Below, piece after piece: positions 24,450 through 36,677 of a stretch of DNA of 64,000 bases; the first letter of the stretch is position 1, and each line of letters opens with the position of its first letter. Below the pieces are notes generated by a model. It searched no databases. It saw only the letters and a list, made by a program, of their open reading frames with translations, and was not told the origin of the DNA. Both the position numbers and the translations under genes were made by a program. Source of the DNA: Diplocarpon mali (lineage: Eukaryota; Ascomycota; Leotiomycetes; Helotiales; Drepanopezizaceae). The stretch is from the NCBI GenBank assembly GCA_024741835.1, contig JAENRP010000084.1, positions 62,001-126,000 on the forward strand. Direction: 5' to 3'.

Positions 24450-26930
24450 GCTTTAAGTATCCGAACTCGCTTATTTAGGGGGCTTGGTGCCAAGGCTGGA
24501 CCAAACTCGACGCTTCTTCGACTTGGTTCTAAAAGCATAGTGTTTCGCCCACTTTATGAATGAATCTAAATCTGCTACATGTAATAAAATTAACAGCTCT
24601 TAAAGATTTAGACGAAACCAGGAAGACCGTATTCGTCTGGACCGTAAATTCAGCCTTATTTAGAGCGCGTTTAGCAACTAGAAATCGGCGACTTCAGAAC
24701 TATTTAAAAAAAAACGATTTAAAGCATAAATACCGGTTCCGTAATTATTGATATATTAGAAAACATATTTGTAAACATTTCTCGCAAAATTGGCTCAACT
24801 TTCACTATGGTTGAAAAAACATTTCGCAAGTGGTATATTTCGATTTCGAGATATCTATTTGTGTACTGCACTTTTGTTAATTTAAAGGACTAGCTATGTT
24901 ATTGAAACTCCAATTAAGTAGTTGAATATTGCGATTGAGATTTCAGGGCTTTATAAACTTATGATAATACCGAGATCCCTTAGTTATATTGAGTTTAAAG
25001 AGGAAGAGCTAATTTGTAGTATAAGTAAACATTTTTAAAGTAGTAGGGATACTTTTTGCAAAACTGGATTTTAGATATATTATTGAATAAATAGTGGTTT
25101 TCTCTGAAACTTTACCCTACTAGACCTTGAAACTGTTCCATCGAAACTAATCGCAAAACTTTTTTGAAAGCGATTTCGGGTTACTAGTAGATCCCCAAAT
25201 AAGGGCTCGGCGAGCTCGTTCTATCGGGTATTTATTCGAATTAACCTCGAGTCGGTCTGTAACCGAAGCCTTCAACTAGATATGGGTAGGCTTGGATCAT
25301 TATTTAAGGGGAAAACGTTTTCGGTCAGCTGGACCTTGGTAGTCGAAGTCGAACTAGTAGCTTAGTTTTAGCTAGGTTACTATATCTCGTAGGGAATTGA
25401 TTCGGCAAATTAGCTCCGCTTAGGCATAAGAAGAACGGGGTTCTAAGGTCTGTTTACCAGAGGTTTAGTACTAGAAAGGCGGCTTTCTATTAGTGTGATA
25501 GCTTTTGAGAAATTGTCGTTCATAGCCTGAATCTGCTATTGGAAGCTCTCCGAATCAACCTGTCTTTGCTATTCAAATCCTTTGATAATACCTTGAAGAA
25601 TATCTAGAATTTGAAAGTTCTGAGCGCTTTTTATTAATCAGCCTTTGCCTTTAAAAGGGTTCTTCGATTTTTAAGCAAGGGTTCCTATACTACCGATAGC
25701 TAGTGGTAGGGTTAGGGAGGCGCTGAATTGGCCTGGTATCCCGCTCTCGAAAGCGCATGAAATAGCTATAATATATCCTGCTTAAAAAAATCGGAAGGTC
25801 GGTATTGTATTAGTGTTTAATCGATTAATATGCAAAGGGTCGGAAAGCGTTCTACTTATCCTAGGACCTGTCAGCAACGTCTTTTGCGCAAGTGAGTAGT
25901 TAAAGGCGATGCTATAACAGCTTCTCCAAACTATACTAGTTTTATAATAAATCATACTTTCAATCCTAGGTCGTCTAAAAGATCTCTAGGATCCTATCTC
26001 TTTGCATCTGCGGCGGGGATTCGCGTGTATAACGTTAGTATGCTATAGTTTGGGGTAGGATATTAATAATACTATCCCTATTAGGAAGGATCTCTTTCGT
26101 TTAATATAATAATGTAAAGTCGCCTAAAGCAAAAATAGGTATAAGAGAAAATCAGGGGCTACAGGAGAGTTCATAGGTCTAATATAAAGGAGACGAAAAA
26201 GATAAAGAGCTCTCTCAAAGAGACCTACTCTTATGTATTTATAAAAGACAGATCTAGTCCTGTACCAAATTGGTTGAGCCAATAGCCCTAACCCTATAGT
26301 ATTACATCTTTAGTTTGCCAAATCTTATTTAGCCGTCCCCTAAGTCTTAGTATCCTAGGTTCCTATGATTTATAGTTGTACTGGTATCGTAACGGTCGCA
26401 ATACAAATGAACTAAGTGCAAGGTACTATGACTGCCATATGACCTGACTTGTTATTACTATTTATTTGATTATAATAAGCAACTTACTACTAAGCAGCGG
26501 CTATTGATCATGACACTCCTTATTCAATTTAGTTTCGAGGAAAAATAAAAACCCTCTAAAGAAATCTTCAAAGCTATGAGGCTTCGAGACGGGTCCTATT
26601 CTGTCTTCCTTTTCCTTATATACTATAACCTGCCCCATTCCCCTTCGTATCTATTATTAAGCCTTCCTTTATTCATAGGTACATATTATAATAAATTTAG
26701 ATCTCGCATGTGAAGGTCGAGAGTAGAGAGTATTTTTGAAAAGAGAAGTATGAAAACTTTTCGTTTTAAAACTTTCGAAAATTTCTAGCTTTATTCGACT
26801 AAGGGTTTAGCTCCGTAGTTGAAAAGACTTCATATCTCTCTGATTCATAGCCCCTTTTCAAATAGTCTATAAAAAGGAATCTATAGGTTCGTAGGAGACA
26901 CCGGGCACAGGTGTTGAGACGTCGTCTCTC
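24450..26930 (+). repeat. Decayed repeat block including dispersed repeat copy B
   Basis: AT-rich, stop-dense DNA with no open frame above about 60 codons over 2.2 kb. The right end (about 26450-26930) is homologous to the blocks at 9211-9580 (inverted) and 49980-50390 (same orientation) and ends in the same GAGACG-T-CGTCTC inverted repeat. The density of TAG/TAA in place of CAG/CAA suggests RIP. I could not recognise a transposase, integrase or reverse transcriptase, so the class of element stays open. Confidence 0.6.
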
Positions 26931-27231
26931 CATGTAATAAATTAATCTTGCGGCAAAGGGACAAATTGCCAAAGATGGACATATATTACTACGAGAATAT
27001 AAATTCCAATTCGTGATTAATACTAGAGTAGTAGCTGATGAACTCAATTATCCTCTGTAAAAGTAATCATAACACAGCGCGTTTAGACTCTGGGAATATC
27101 CAATGCCAGAATAAGCTTTCTTATCATGTTACTAAAACTTAATGGTTAGATGGACGCTGCAGGCCAATTCACGCCATCGATAAAAAGACAAGCCTAAACA
27201 AGAATCATCACGAAAATGAGGCTAGAACTTT
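26931..27231. other. Spacer between repeat and tRNA gene
   Basis: About 300 bases separate the boundary of repeat copy B from the 3' end of the tRNA gene. No other feature is visible. Confidence 0.5.
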
Positions 27232-27323
27232 TGATCAGGCTGGGGCTCGATCCCAGGACCTTCTCGGCTTTGTGTTACACGCAAGTGTTAACGAGATGTG
27301 ATAACCAACTACACCACCCGACC
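27232..27323 (-). tRNA. tRNA-Val (anticodon AAC) with an 18-nt intron
   Basis: On the minus strand the acceptor arm GGTCGGG pairs with CCTGATC (two G-T wobbles), with discriminator A at 27232. The anticodon stem is TCTCG/CGAGA, the loop TTAACA..C, with anticodon AAC at positions 34-36. The T arm is CTGGG ATCGAGC CCCAG. The D arm is GTGT..TCAC with AGTTGGTTA. An intron occupies 27268-27285 (18 nt), one base 3' of the anticodon as in canonical nuclear tRNA introns. The CCA end is not encoded, as expected for eukaryotes. Confidence 0.93.
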
Positions 27324-28347
27324 AATGATATTTATAGATACCACACTTACTACACATTTGGTTCATGATGAGCCGTTTCTTGGCAAATATGATCCTAAGC
27401 CAGTAGGCTTGTGCAAAAAAAGTGCACATAACGCTCAAAAGGTCTGGAAAGCGAACAGAGCAGAACTGACATTCCGCATTGCAGTGCAGGAGAAGTAATT
27501 AAAAAATTACACTCGTCGTGACTAGCCGAAAACATCAAGGCTGTCATGGGTTAGCGCGCTGCTGCTGATCATGTCTTTCCTCAGGTTTCGATAAGCGATT
27601 TCCACCCGCCTCAGTTTCCCATGCCACTATACCCTACCTACCTTAGGTATAGCAACGTCAACCGTGTCATTCTACTTCTACCCCAGGTTCTACGCTGGCG
27701 GTCCCTACGCTGCCGCAACCTTAGTCTTTACGTTCAGCGAAGTATCATATCTGTGTCTAGTAGGTATAAATACCCTTTCTTTACAGTATCCAAACTAAAT
27801 CCTACCAGGTGAAATTTGAACATCTACAGATTTCATTCAAGAGCCTTGCAACCGAATCCTTGCTTCGCACTGTTGCGGGAGTAGTTGTGTCCTCTCCAGA
27901 CGATCAATCTCCTCCGGTGATCGATGTCATCATTATGATTCAAGAAGTCACTCTTTCACTGGCTATTCAGCAACTCGCGTCTCGGCGACTAATTCTCATG
28001 GAACATCACTCCGGCTACCTTCTCTCGGCCTCATGATCGATGCGGCGCTTTCTTCTCCCGCGACCGTGGGCAGAGATCGATTATTGGAGAGCCTAGTACA
28101 AGTGGTGCGGGGACTTTCCCCTTTCTCGGCAAAGCTTTAACGCCATCTTGCTCCCAAGGGGATCGGATATGGACGATGACGAAGTAACGCGGGGCGTTTC
28201 TGAATACGCCGCTTTCTTGATGCTGGAGGCAGTGGCAGTTTTTTACTCCTAACTTGACAGAGTATTTTGAGCCGAATGTTCTTTCTTTATCATCTCCTGC
28301 TTTTGCCATCCAGTGTTCCCTTACTCAATACAAGTCTCTTTCCTTGA
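27324..28347. other. Intergenic; upstream region of the aquaporin gene
   Basis: Short frames only. The minus frame 28309-28031 (92 codons) has no recognisable domain. A short 5' exon of the aquaporin gene could lie in this interval, because the coding-like frame that follows lacks an obvious ATG. Confidence 0.4.
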
Positions 28348-29860
28348 CACCCTACATATCTCCAAACAAGAATTTCATTTGATGGAACAGCGTACTCGCC
28401 TTCACTTGGAGAAAATAACTGGGCAGAACCGCGACACGAAGGGGTTCAATATGGCAGTGGTCCAGGTCTCCAAGAAGCAGACGATTCAATACAAGACTCA
28501 GATAAAGAATACGCAAATCACTTGAACATACGTGCAAATGCCGTTAGCCCTCGACCAATCACTCGCTGACTATCAAACAACAATACATGTCAATACGAAC
28601 ACGATGAACATCAAGAACACGCCCACAACCTCACACTATATTCTCCAGAAAACACTCTCATACATTTCTCTACAGCAGTTAATCCAGGAAATAAGAAGAG
28701 CACGAAGACACAGGAACAGCTTGATCGCCATCAAATTGTTTCGGCTCTACGGACGAAGCTGGGGCTGGCTCCTGAAGCTCCTATTCTTCACGGCCACGAT
28801 GTACACGAACATTTGAGATGGAGTTCCATCAGGACCATGCTGCGAGAGCCATTTGCAGAGTTTCTGGGGACATTTGTCATGATGCTGTTCGGCAACGGAA
28901 GCGTAGCACAAGTGATTTTGAGTGCAAGACAGACGAAGGCTCCTGGTAGTGCTGATTACGGATCATACCAGAGTAGTAGCTGGGGGTGAGATGTCCTGCT
29001 ACAGCTGCAAAGTCAACACTTCTAATAAATTGTCCAGATGGGGACTTGGCGTGATGCTTGGAGTATACGTTGCTGGGGATTCAGGGGGTTTTCTCAATCC
29101 TGCTGTTATATTCTGCTTCTGTCTCTTCCGGAAGCTATCTTGGAAGCGCTTCCCCATCTACTTTATGGCGCAATTTCTCGGCACTTTTTGCGCGTCCGGG
29201 ATTGTATACGCGAATTACATCAATGCCATCAACCAAGTTGTTGGCTATGGGATCCGCACAGTTCCACCGAGTACTACGGCTACTGCTGGTATCTTCTGCA
29301 CATACCCGCAGGCGTTTTTGACTAAAACCAGTCAATTTTTCAGCGAGTTTGTCGCAAGCGCGATTTTGATGCTTGTAATTTTTGCGCTGAAGGATAATTC
29401 GAACCCAGGGGCTATGGGAAGAACCGGGGCCGGACAGATGTTTCCGTTGGCTTTGTTTTTCCTGATCTTTGGCCTTGGAGCTTGCTTTGGGTACGCTGCT
29501 CTCTTTATCTTACTCTCCACTTTTATTTACCCGAAAATGGAAATTCGTGCTAATAGCTCAATGACTCGTAGATGGGAGACAGGGTACGCCATAAATATAG
29601 TACGAGACTTTGGCCCACGCCTGATGTCCTACATCTTAGGCTACGGGGCGGGAGTCTGGAGTTCAGGCGGCCATTACTTTTGGATTCCCATGCTGGTGCC
29701 GTTCCTCGGATGTACTTTTGGAGCTCTCATATACGATCTCCTGATTTATACGGGTCCGGAGAGTCCGCTTAAACGACCATATTGGGGTTTCAAGGACCTT
29801 GCAATCTGGACGAGACTTAAGAACGGCGAAAAAAGGAGGCAGGAAAACTACGAGGTCTAA
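28348..29860 (+). CDS. Aquaglyceroporin-like MIP channel; N-terminus unresolved
   Basis: Core exons are ?-28985, 29038-29490 and 29572-29860 (introns of 52 and 81 nt). Membrane core: MLREPFAEFLGTFVMMLFGN, then SWGWGLGVMLGVYVAG after intron 1, the first half-helix motif FLNPAVI, FMAQFLGTFCASG, and further helices. The second half-helix reads GYAINIVRDFGPRL, so the second NPA box is N-I-V. The Asp after Arg and the D-F-G-P-R context are those of glycerol-conducting fungal MIPs. Role: passive glycerol/water flux across a membrane, relevant to osmotic balance. The upstream frame is open from 28348 and acidic, as in long N-terminal tails of fungal aquaglyceroporins, but has an in-frame TGA at 28567. 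A GT..AG intron 28532-28615 (84 nt) would remove it. The first in-frame ATG after the TGA is 28837, at the edge of helix 1. Intron 2 has no stop and is a multiple of three, so retention is possible. Confidence 0.82.
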
Positions 29861-31476
29861 ATTTAGCAGGTGAGGTCTGGCCTGATTGAGTGTTAGCGAT
29901 CGAGTCGGAATTATTGGATATACTCGGCTGAAATTTCGGTGACGTGTTCTCCCTTCATGGAAAATGGCGCCTAACATACATTTCGTATCCTTGAATGCTC
30001 ATGACACTTACGCGGGATTTCAAAAAATATCAGCCCAATGATTAGTATTTCAAAATTGCTTCAGGTAAAACTCAATTTACTGGTCAGGGTCGGTCGGCAC
30101 AGCATTATAAATTGATGAGAGTAACCCTCGGGAATCATCTGGTGCCTCCTAGAAAGAAAGCAAGGGTAAGTAAGTAGATCCGCTTCACTTCCACTTCATT
30201 CTCCAGACTCTCTTTCCAATCCATAACCAGAATCCCAATTATACACTAGCTCTCAATATCATACCTCAAGCCAAAATTCTAAAATGATTTGATCCCAGCA
30301 TGACTGCGCACAAACGTCTCATCGTCGCCGGGAAAACTAAAGCAAGAATATTTATGCACATAACGCAAACTTGAACCTTGACCCGTACCGGTCTGCCCAG
30401 CGTCTTTTTTCTCAGTGAATTCGCCATCACACTCGTCCAAGGTAGCAGTCGCACGTCCTCACTATCTTCGCACAGCACGATTCCATCTATGGCGTCTTTG
30501 AATTACGAATGCTGGCAAAGATGAGAAAGCAGAAAGAATACACAGGTAGTCTCTTGTCGATAAATTCATCAAAAATAAATTGGAGCACTTCTTTTTTGTT
30601 CTATCTGGCGGGAGACCCGGAGACTAGCTATAGAACCTCGAGTGGGTGTATCGGTAACTAAAAAATCATATAGCCGTCAAGGCCTGATTGATGCATTGGA
30701 CTTTTTTGCGGGTGGTGGCACTCATAGATAACCTTCCATTGGACCTTTTCTTCGTCGAATGGGTTCGCTGATTTGAATTGTAGTATAGATCGAGAAACTT
30801 TAGCCACTGATCTTTACTAAGGATATTGGGATCTTTGCAGCAAAGGCATTCATAGAGCCTGGGCACCGAGTAACAGGGTAGAGCAATTTCGCTTGCTAGG
30901 GATGAGTTGACTAGAGATCAGGCAAAGAAGATTTAAAATGATAAAATGGGCTATCTGTAGGAGACTCTTGGGTTGTTAGTACGTTATTAGAGACTCGAGC
31001 CGCGAAGCTAGAGACTATGTTCAAGAGGTCCAAGGACGTGGGGTTTAGAGACAATACTACAGACTTTAGAAAAATGAAAGCGTGGTCATAATAAATTTCA
31101 GAACTGAGAAGAGATCGATAAGTCTTTTCCGAGTGCCTGATGCCATTTTTACTTTATTTTATGTTTTGTGTTTAAGGCCAGTGGGCAAGCCTTGTTTATG
31201 TTTAGGGTTCTAGGCGAGATGGGACTGGCGAGATGGGACATCGGGAGTCGAACACTAGGAGAACACAGAAATAAAGTATTAAAGACATAAATATGAGCCA
31301 CAACCGAAGTAGAAGGGCCGATGCTTCAAGCATGCTGTTTGTCGAACAAGGAGGAAGAATAAACTGCAACTTAACATGCATCGACTCACGTGTTAGCGGA
31401 TAAACATTACCCCGCTCCCGTAGAACAATTATAATAGCACGGCTGAGCCTCGTCGCTATTCTAGCCACGCTATGCT
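29861..31476. other. Intergenic, nothing recognised
   Basis: Only short frames (longest 88 codons, minus strand, 31468-31202) without recognisable motifs. No RNA gene or repeat identified. Confidence 0.5.
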
Positions 31477-32945
31477 ATGCCATCTTCACGGTCTGGCCCT
31501 GCCATCAAGATCCTCAAATCTGCACCTCTTCGAAGACTGAAGATAAGGCAGAATGGCCTTTCGATTCCGCATGTTGCCAAACCCTCCCGCCTGCACCTTG
31601 ACAAGTCATCCAAGGCTGAGGGCAATTTTACGATCGGGCGTGTTCTTTCGGGGACTCGAAGATCCATGAACTTCGAACACAGGCTACCATACGCTCTGAA
31701 GGCGCTACCAAATCCGCTTGGGGCGAGCGAGCTAAGAGAGGGGAAGGCCAAAAGCGAGGACCGACTGAAGCGTCCGAATCCTGGTTCAGAGACCCCATCA
31801 CCTTCCAGGACCGAACCCCTCGCAGCAGACGCTCCAGCCAAATTCGAAAAAGGATCCGAGAGAAAAGGGGTCAGGGAAATTATTGAATCAACCAAGGCGC
31901 CTCCGCTGCAGAATTCAAGCTCAGTCTCTGTTGAGCCGCGCGAACAGAAACATGGACGAAAGAGGCGAATAGTTCTAGATCCGAAGAATTTGGGCGAGTA
32001 CGATCCGGGCCCACTGGAAGCTCTACTTATGATTCCTCGAAACCAGACACAGGTAACACCTCCGCAAGTATCCGAACCGCAAGCGCTTGAACGGCGTAGA
32101 TTTCCAAGATCAATCGATGTCTTCTCTCCAAAAATCGCTCCCGCAAATGAGCTCGAAGCTAGAACTTATCTACAAATTGACCTTAAATTTTCTCATAAGC
32201 AAGGTTCTAACCCGGTCAGTGACGCCCGAGTGGCATGGGGATATCCACTTCCCGAGACTGGTTTCGTGCCTTGGGACAGCTTCCGCATTTTCAAAGGTCT
32301 TCCGTACAGCGACCATGAGGTGTATGAGCGGTTGCTCGGGTGGTTTGGTTCGACACAGCGCCATTTCTTCGTTAGGCTGCAGCCGTTTGTGAGATGTGCA
32401 AAGTACAAGAACTGGCAGATCGGCTTTGAGCTGCGCAGCAATTGGCTTAGGGAAGCTGTAGACACGATAGCAACTGCGCTGGGCGGACCAAGTTGTGCAA
32501 AACCGTATTTGAACGAGTACGGGGAGGAAGTAAAGGCTTTCGTACGTTGAGCTTCGTTCTGATTCCGTCCTACTCTTGGAACTGAAGACAACGGTTTTCT
32601 ACCGCCTCCCGTCTCGTCTCCGTGAGTTCTAATAATCGGACACTGATATCTATACAGTTCGTCATAGCCAAGAATCAGATCGAATGCCAAGAAGAAGCTG
32701 AGGCACTATTAGAGGAGTGGATGCAGCAGAACATGGAATTCCACAGGGAAGTTCTGGATCCAAGGCTGAAAGTCTGGGTTGAAGCTCTGACACTGAGCTT
32801 GCACAAAGCGTGGAGGTCTCAGGAAGGCGATGATGTGCTGTGGCCTGAGCCCAAGGTTTACAAGCTTCGCAAATCAAAGCTACATTCGAATCGGGCCGCA
32901 CAAAGATTCAGCGAGATGATTGGTCGTCAGGCTAAAGGCTCTTAG
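31477..32945 (+). CDS. Hypothetical protein, 450 aa
   Basis: Two exons, 31477-32541 and 32658-32945, joined in phase 0 by a 116-nt intron (GTACGT..TACAG). I do not recognise the family. The first 50 residues are rich in Arg/Lys/Ser with almost no acidic residues (MPSSRSGPAIKILKSAPLRR...), which could be a mitochondrial presequence or a nucleic-acid-binding tail. Residues 60-200 are low complexity, Ser/Pro/Lys/Glu-rich. From about 225 to the end the sequence looks globular, with aromatic-rich stretches (FFVRLQPFVRCAKYKNWQIG) and a helical Glu/Gln-rich segment around intron 1 (ECQEEAEALLEEWMQQ). The long uninterrupted frame, clean splice junction and continued composition across it support a real gene. 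No neighbour suggests a function. Confidence 0.75.
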
Positions 32946-35900
32946 CAAATTCCATTGACCAAGAATCTGACGGTTGATGCATGATATTGGGTCACATCCA
33001 TCAAATAAGAAAATTGTTAGCCGGCACCGAAGGCATTTGCGTTCGACTATCCGCTTTGCGGTGCTAAGTGTAGAGTCGTTGTATATTCACAAAGTCGTAG
33101 AAACTTGTAGAGCTAGTTATGAATATACCCATTTCGCTCCTTGGCTGCTTCTGTATTGCTGTCCGCCGATTCCGAGACATCACTCAACTCCTATCTCGCC
33201 TCCAGAGTTCGTCTCTCGTACCATCAAGTGGTTCGTTTGGTAAGCTTTCAGCCTCTGTGGCCCGTTGCAAAAGAATTTCCTGGTCCCGGGAGCATTGAAG
33301 AAAGAGGTTAATTATGCCAAAGCACTGCGGTAAGGAAGGGCAGGCTGACCAAAGAAGGCCTGGTCGTAATACGGCATCTGCTATCATCTTCCTCTTTTTT
33401 ACGAGCCACTGCTGACTGCCTCTTATAAATTCGCATTTTATCACTGAAGTAATAAGGATACTCTTCTCTCTCGACCGGGTATTACAATAAAAGCAAGACA
33501 TACCATTAAGCCAGTTCTTTTATTTTTATTTTTCCTTTGTAGATGTCTCCCAGAGCTCGCCTAGGTCCTTGGGTTGTTGATTTCTCGCTCGCTAAAAACT
33601 GTCAACAAACTCAAATACACAGGATATTTCTACCGTCTGTGTCAAAGTCTCCAACTGAAATTTCTTCCCAGATACAAGGAAGAATCCAAATTTCTCGTTA
33701 CCGCACTGAGCAGCCACACCGAAAGTATCCCTTCCAGTTATGCAGCCAGGAAGTCTGTCAGGCCTGCTTGGGATCTCTACATGACATAGGTGTCTCAGTA
33801 GCTATTGGTTTGCTGTACACCGGGAAGCAAAATTACAGCAGAGGTCAAATTTGCAGAGATTTACGTGGGCCGAACAGACTTCCTGGACGCATGATTACCT
33901 AGGGACCCAGCCCCGGTCACCTGACACAATTCTGCATGCAGATACGGCCCTTACCGCCGTGGGCCTGGCCCGACCCTTCACGATGTGCAACAAACATATG
34001 GTAGACTTCTGTGCCAAGCATCTTGGGGTTACATGAGAGTGGACTAGACTTTCTGACAAGTGATGTGAGTTCTTATTTCGAAAATAACTTTACTGATTTG
34101 TCATGGCAATAATAATGACAGAGGATATCGTCTAGCAGCTGGCAAGAGTTGTATATACTGCTGGCACATCTGTTTTATTTCCTAGGAAGCGTCTAGATTA
34201 TGTCCGCGCGGCCGAGAATTTAGCTCTCTATGTTTCCATCGTTTGTCCTTATAGCCAAACCATAGACGAGTAAACATGACATCTGTTTGGTTTAGAGATT
34301 CCGTTATCATTACTGTATTACAGGATAAGCTCTAGTACAAGAAGGGGCACCCGCATACATACAACTTAAAGCTCTGCCAGCCAAGGTCTATTCTCGCGCG
34401 CAAATCTTTCGAGGATAATAAAGATTAGCTGCTTTTACAAATAACTTTGCTTGTATACTTTGAACCATTACGATATTTCAAGTTGTGAACGCCACTTTTT
34501 TCTTCGGTTGATTTTACAATGTCTATGTTAACAACTGAACGAGTAAATAGCCTGGGAAAACTAAATTTGCGAACAAAAATCTTCGCCCACGAATAATTCC
34601 GAATTTTGTGAACCCGTATGTCTATGTAAGTAACGCACAAGTAGTTAAGACTTCGGAACATTAATAAACCGAGAGTTGATAGTATGAGGGCGATGGCTAA
34701 CAACATTGATGGTTGCAAGGTTAGGAGGAATGACAAAGTATCGATCAATTGTGGTGAGATGAGAATATTTCGGCGCCGATAAACAGCTTCGATGAACGCG
34801 AGGTAGAGGTTCGTAGTTGGATTCATTGTTGTTGATTCAATCTTAGCTTTGCAAACAACCGCGAAGAGCATATACATAGTACAAGTTTCCAGTTAGCAAC
34901 GCGAGGTGTTGAGTCATCACTAAACCAAGCACATGGCACTTATCAAAGAAATATAATCGTCTATCTAAATTGAAGATATTCAAGAATTTTCCTTCCCAAA
35001 GTATCTCACGTTCCTGAGCAGAATTCCAGGCGGATGGAATTACGCCAAGAGGATTTCATAAAGTGGGGAGGCAGCTCAGCCACACAAATCCTATTGGCGC
35101 CCCCACTAACATCTAAGCTCTGTTGCACATCGTATCGCCACGAGTTGTAGTTTTGTTGCGTATCGCAATTCGGCCTGGGAATCCCGACTGTGCCGAGAAG
35201 TTGGGGGTCGTTTCTCTGACACGTGAGAGATTTTGAATCACTGGAGGTAAGCGATAGTCTTCCGAGGCTCATTTACTATGTCGCGCTTGAAATCTTACTT
35301 AGTATATGCCTTAAATAATGTGCATTCGCAGTCTGTGCGCTAATCTAAAGGCTACTATTGCAAGGGGATCGCTGCAAGGGTATTACTAAGTAATAAATTC
35401 ATATCAATTCGCCACTTTTTAGTCTAGAAATCAGGACTTTTAGGATATAATTCTTATTAAGTATACCTACGCCAAAGACCCTGATAAAACAGACCTCTCG
35501 CGACGAACGATCACGCTATCAAACCCCTTGCTTTGGCGCCGGTTGGACTCAAGATCAAATCGCCCTTTAATTGAACCTTACTCAGTATGAAGTGCAATAC
35601 ACTTTAATTAGGGAAATGCTAGAGAGGTATAGAGTAGTGATTGAAGCTAAAGGAGCGTATGTAAAATACTCGGGTAGCAAGTAAAAGCAGCATTGCCCAG
35701 TAACTAGAGTGCACGGTCTAGAATTGTGCATTATTTTGGGCCTGTGCGAAGTAGTTGCAGTGGTCGAAGAGGCCCACTTTTTCTGCAAGAAATCCACTGA
35801 TATTATACAATCCTTGAGCTGGAAAAGGAAGCATGGCAATCACGTTTTCTCGCCTACTAGGCCGGAGGCACATGTATTTGCTAGTACGCGCTGCTAAATA

Positions 35901-36677
35901 GACACTAAGTATCACACTCTTTCACTTACCAATCGTGCGATGAAGTCAGCAAAATCTCGAGAAACTTTGCAAGAACGATTCAGAAACGGTTAAATGTTAA
36001 CTTAAGAGATTATCTTCTCCAAACCCGACTATACATGCGTGCTAGCTTTATCAGCAATACTCGCACGATTGTTTACACAGAGTTGCGCTCGCTTATTTTG
36101 CCTCCGACCCCCTCACTACAAAGGAACTGATAATTCCCAACAGCTACGAGTTTATAGAGGACTGAATAGCTTTCGTCTCATTACCCTAACCACGAGCGTC
36201 CTTGTCACTGAAAATCGTTGACAAAATTATGGTATTGAAGTGAAATGATATTATGACAGGGCATGAGTCAAGCGACGGGCATGTCGACCACCGTCACATG
36301 TCAAATAGTTTATGCGCACCAACAGTTAGGGGAAAACGCCTGAGCGCTGTCCTAGGTATTACGGGTCAATCTGTTCCCTCCAAGCTCGTGGGAGAACGAA
36401 CATATGAGCGAGCTTATCAAGAGGACAAAGAAATGGTCGAGTAAATGTATGTGAGATAGCAGATGCGGCTGACGAGAGTAACCAGGAAAATTGGGTCACA
36501 CTGCACCTATACACGCAGTAACACTAGGGTCAGCTTCACAGTTCTTATGACCCCGCATCTCTGGCTTCACGACCTTATCTTTTGGCTTTACAAGCACCGG
36601 GCTATACATCATCAATACTCTGGAACTCCGTCTCGAAACAGGTCAACCTTCTAAGACCGTCCTTGGTCATCGTGGAT
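32946..36677. other. Gene-poor region
   Basis: A 3.7-kb stretch. At 33543-34036 three frames show short coding-like pieces in sequence (for example HMVDFCAKHLGVT at the end), possibly a broken gene, but no family is recognisable. The interval 35000-35280 has an 88-codon minus frame without similarity. Positions 35340-35900 are AT-rich with stop-dense frames like the decayed repeats. The 36253-36660 interval holds short frames upstream of the zinc-cluster gene and probably its 5' UTR. Confidence 0.4.
34425..34877 (-). CDS. Possible small membrane protein (150 codons)
   Basis: Open minus frame with a plausible internal start at MNPTTNLYLAF (34823 region). It contains a strong hydrophobic helix (SMLLAIALILSTLGLLMF) followed by basic, Lys/Arg/Tyr-rich sequence. 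No family is recognised, it has no introns, and codon use is AT-biased like the surrounding intergenic DNA. It may be a real small one-helix protein or a chance frame. Confidence 0.25.
   Translation of the reverse strand: MYMLFAVVCKAKIESTTMNPTTNLYLAFIEAVYRRRNILISPQLIDTLSFLLTLQPSMLLAIALILSTLGLLMFRSLNYLCVTYIDIRVHKIRNYSWAKIFVRKFSFPRLFTRSVVNIDIVKSTEEKSGVHNLKYRNGSKYTSKVICKSS

Noticed and set aside
25700..25720. TTAGGG-like telomeric motif
   Set aside because: Only a single GTTAGGG occurrence, no array; the window shows no telomere end.
33543..34036. Possible enzyme gene in several short frames
   Set aside because: Pieces do not join through believable splice sites and match no family I recognise; noted only as possible debris.
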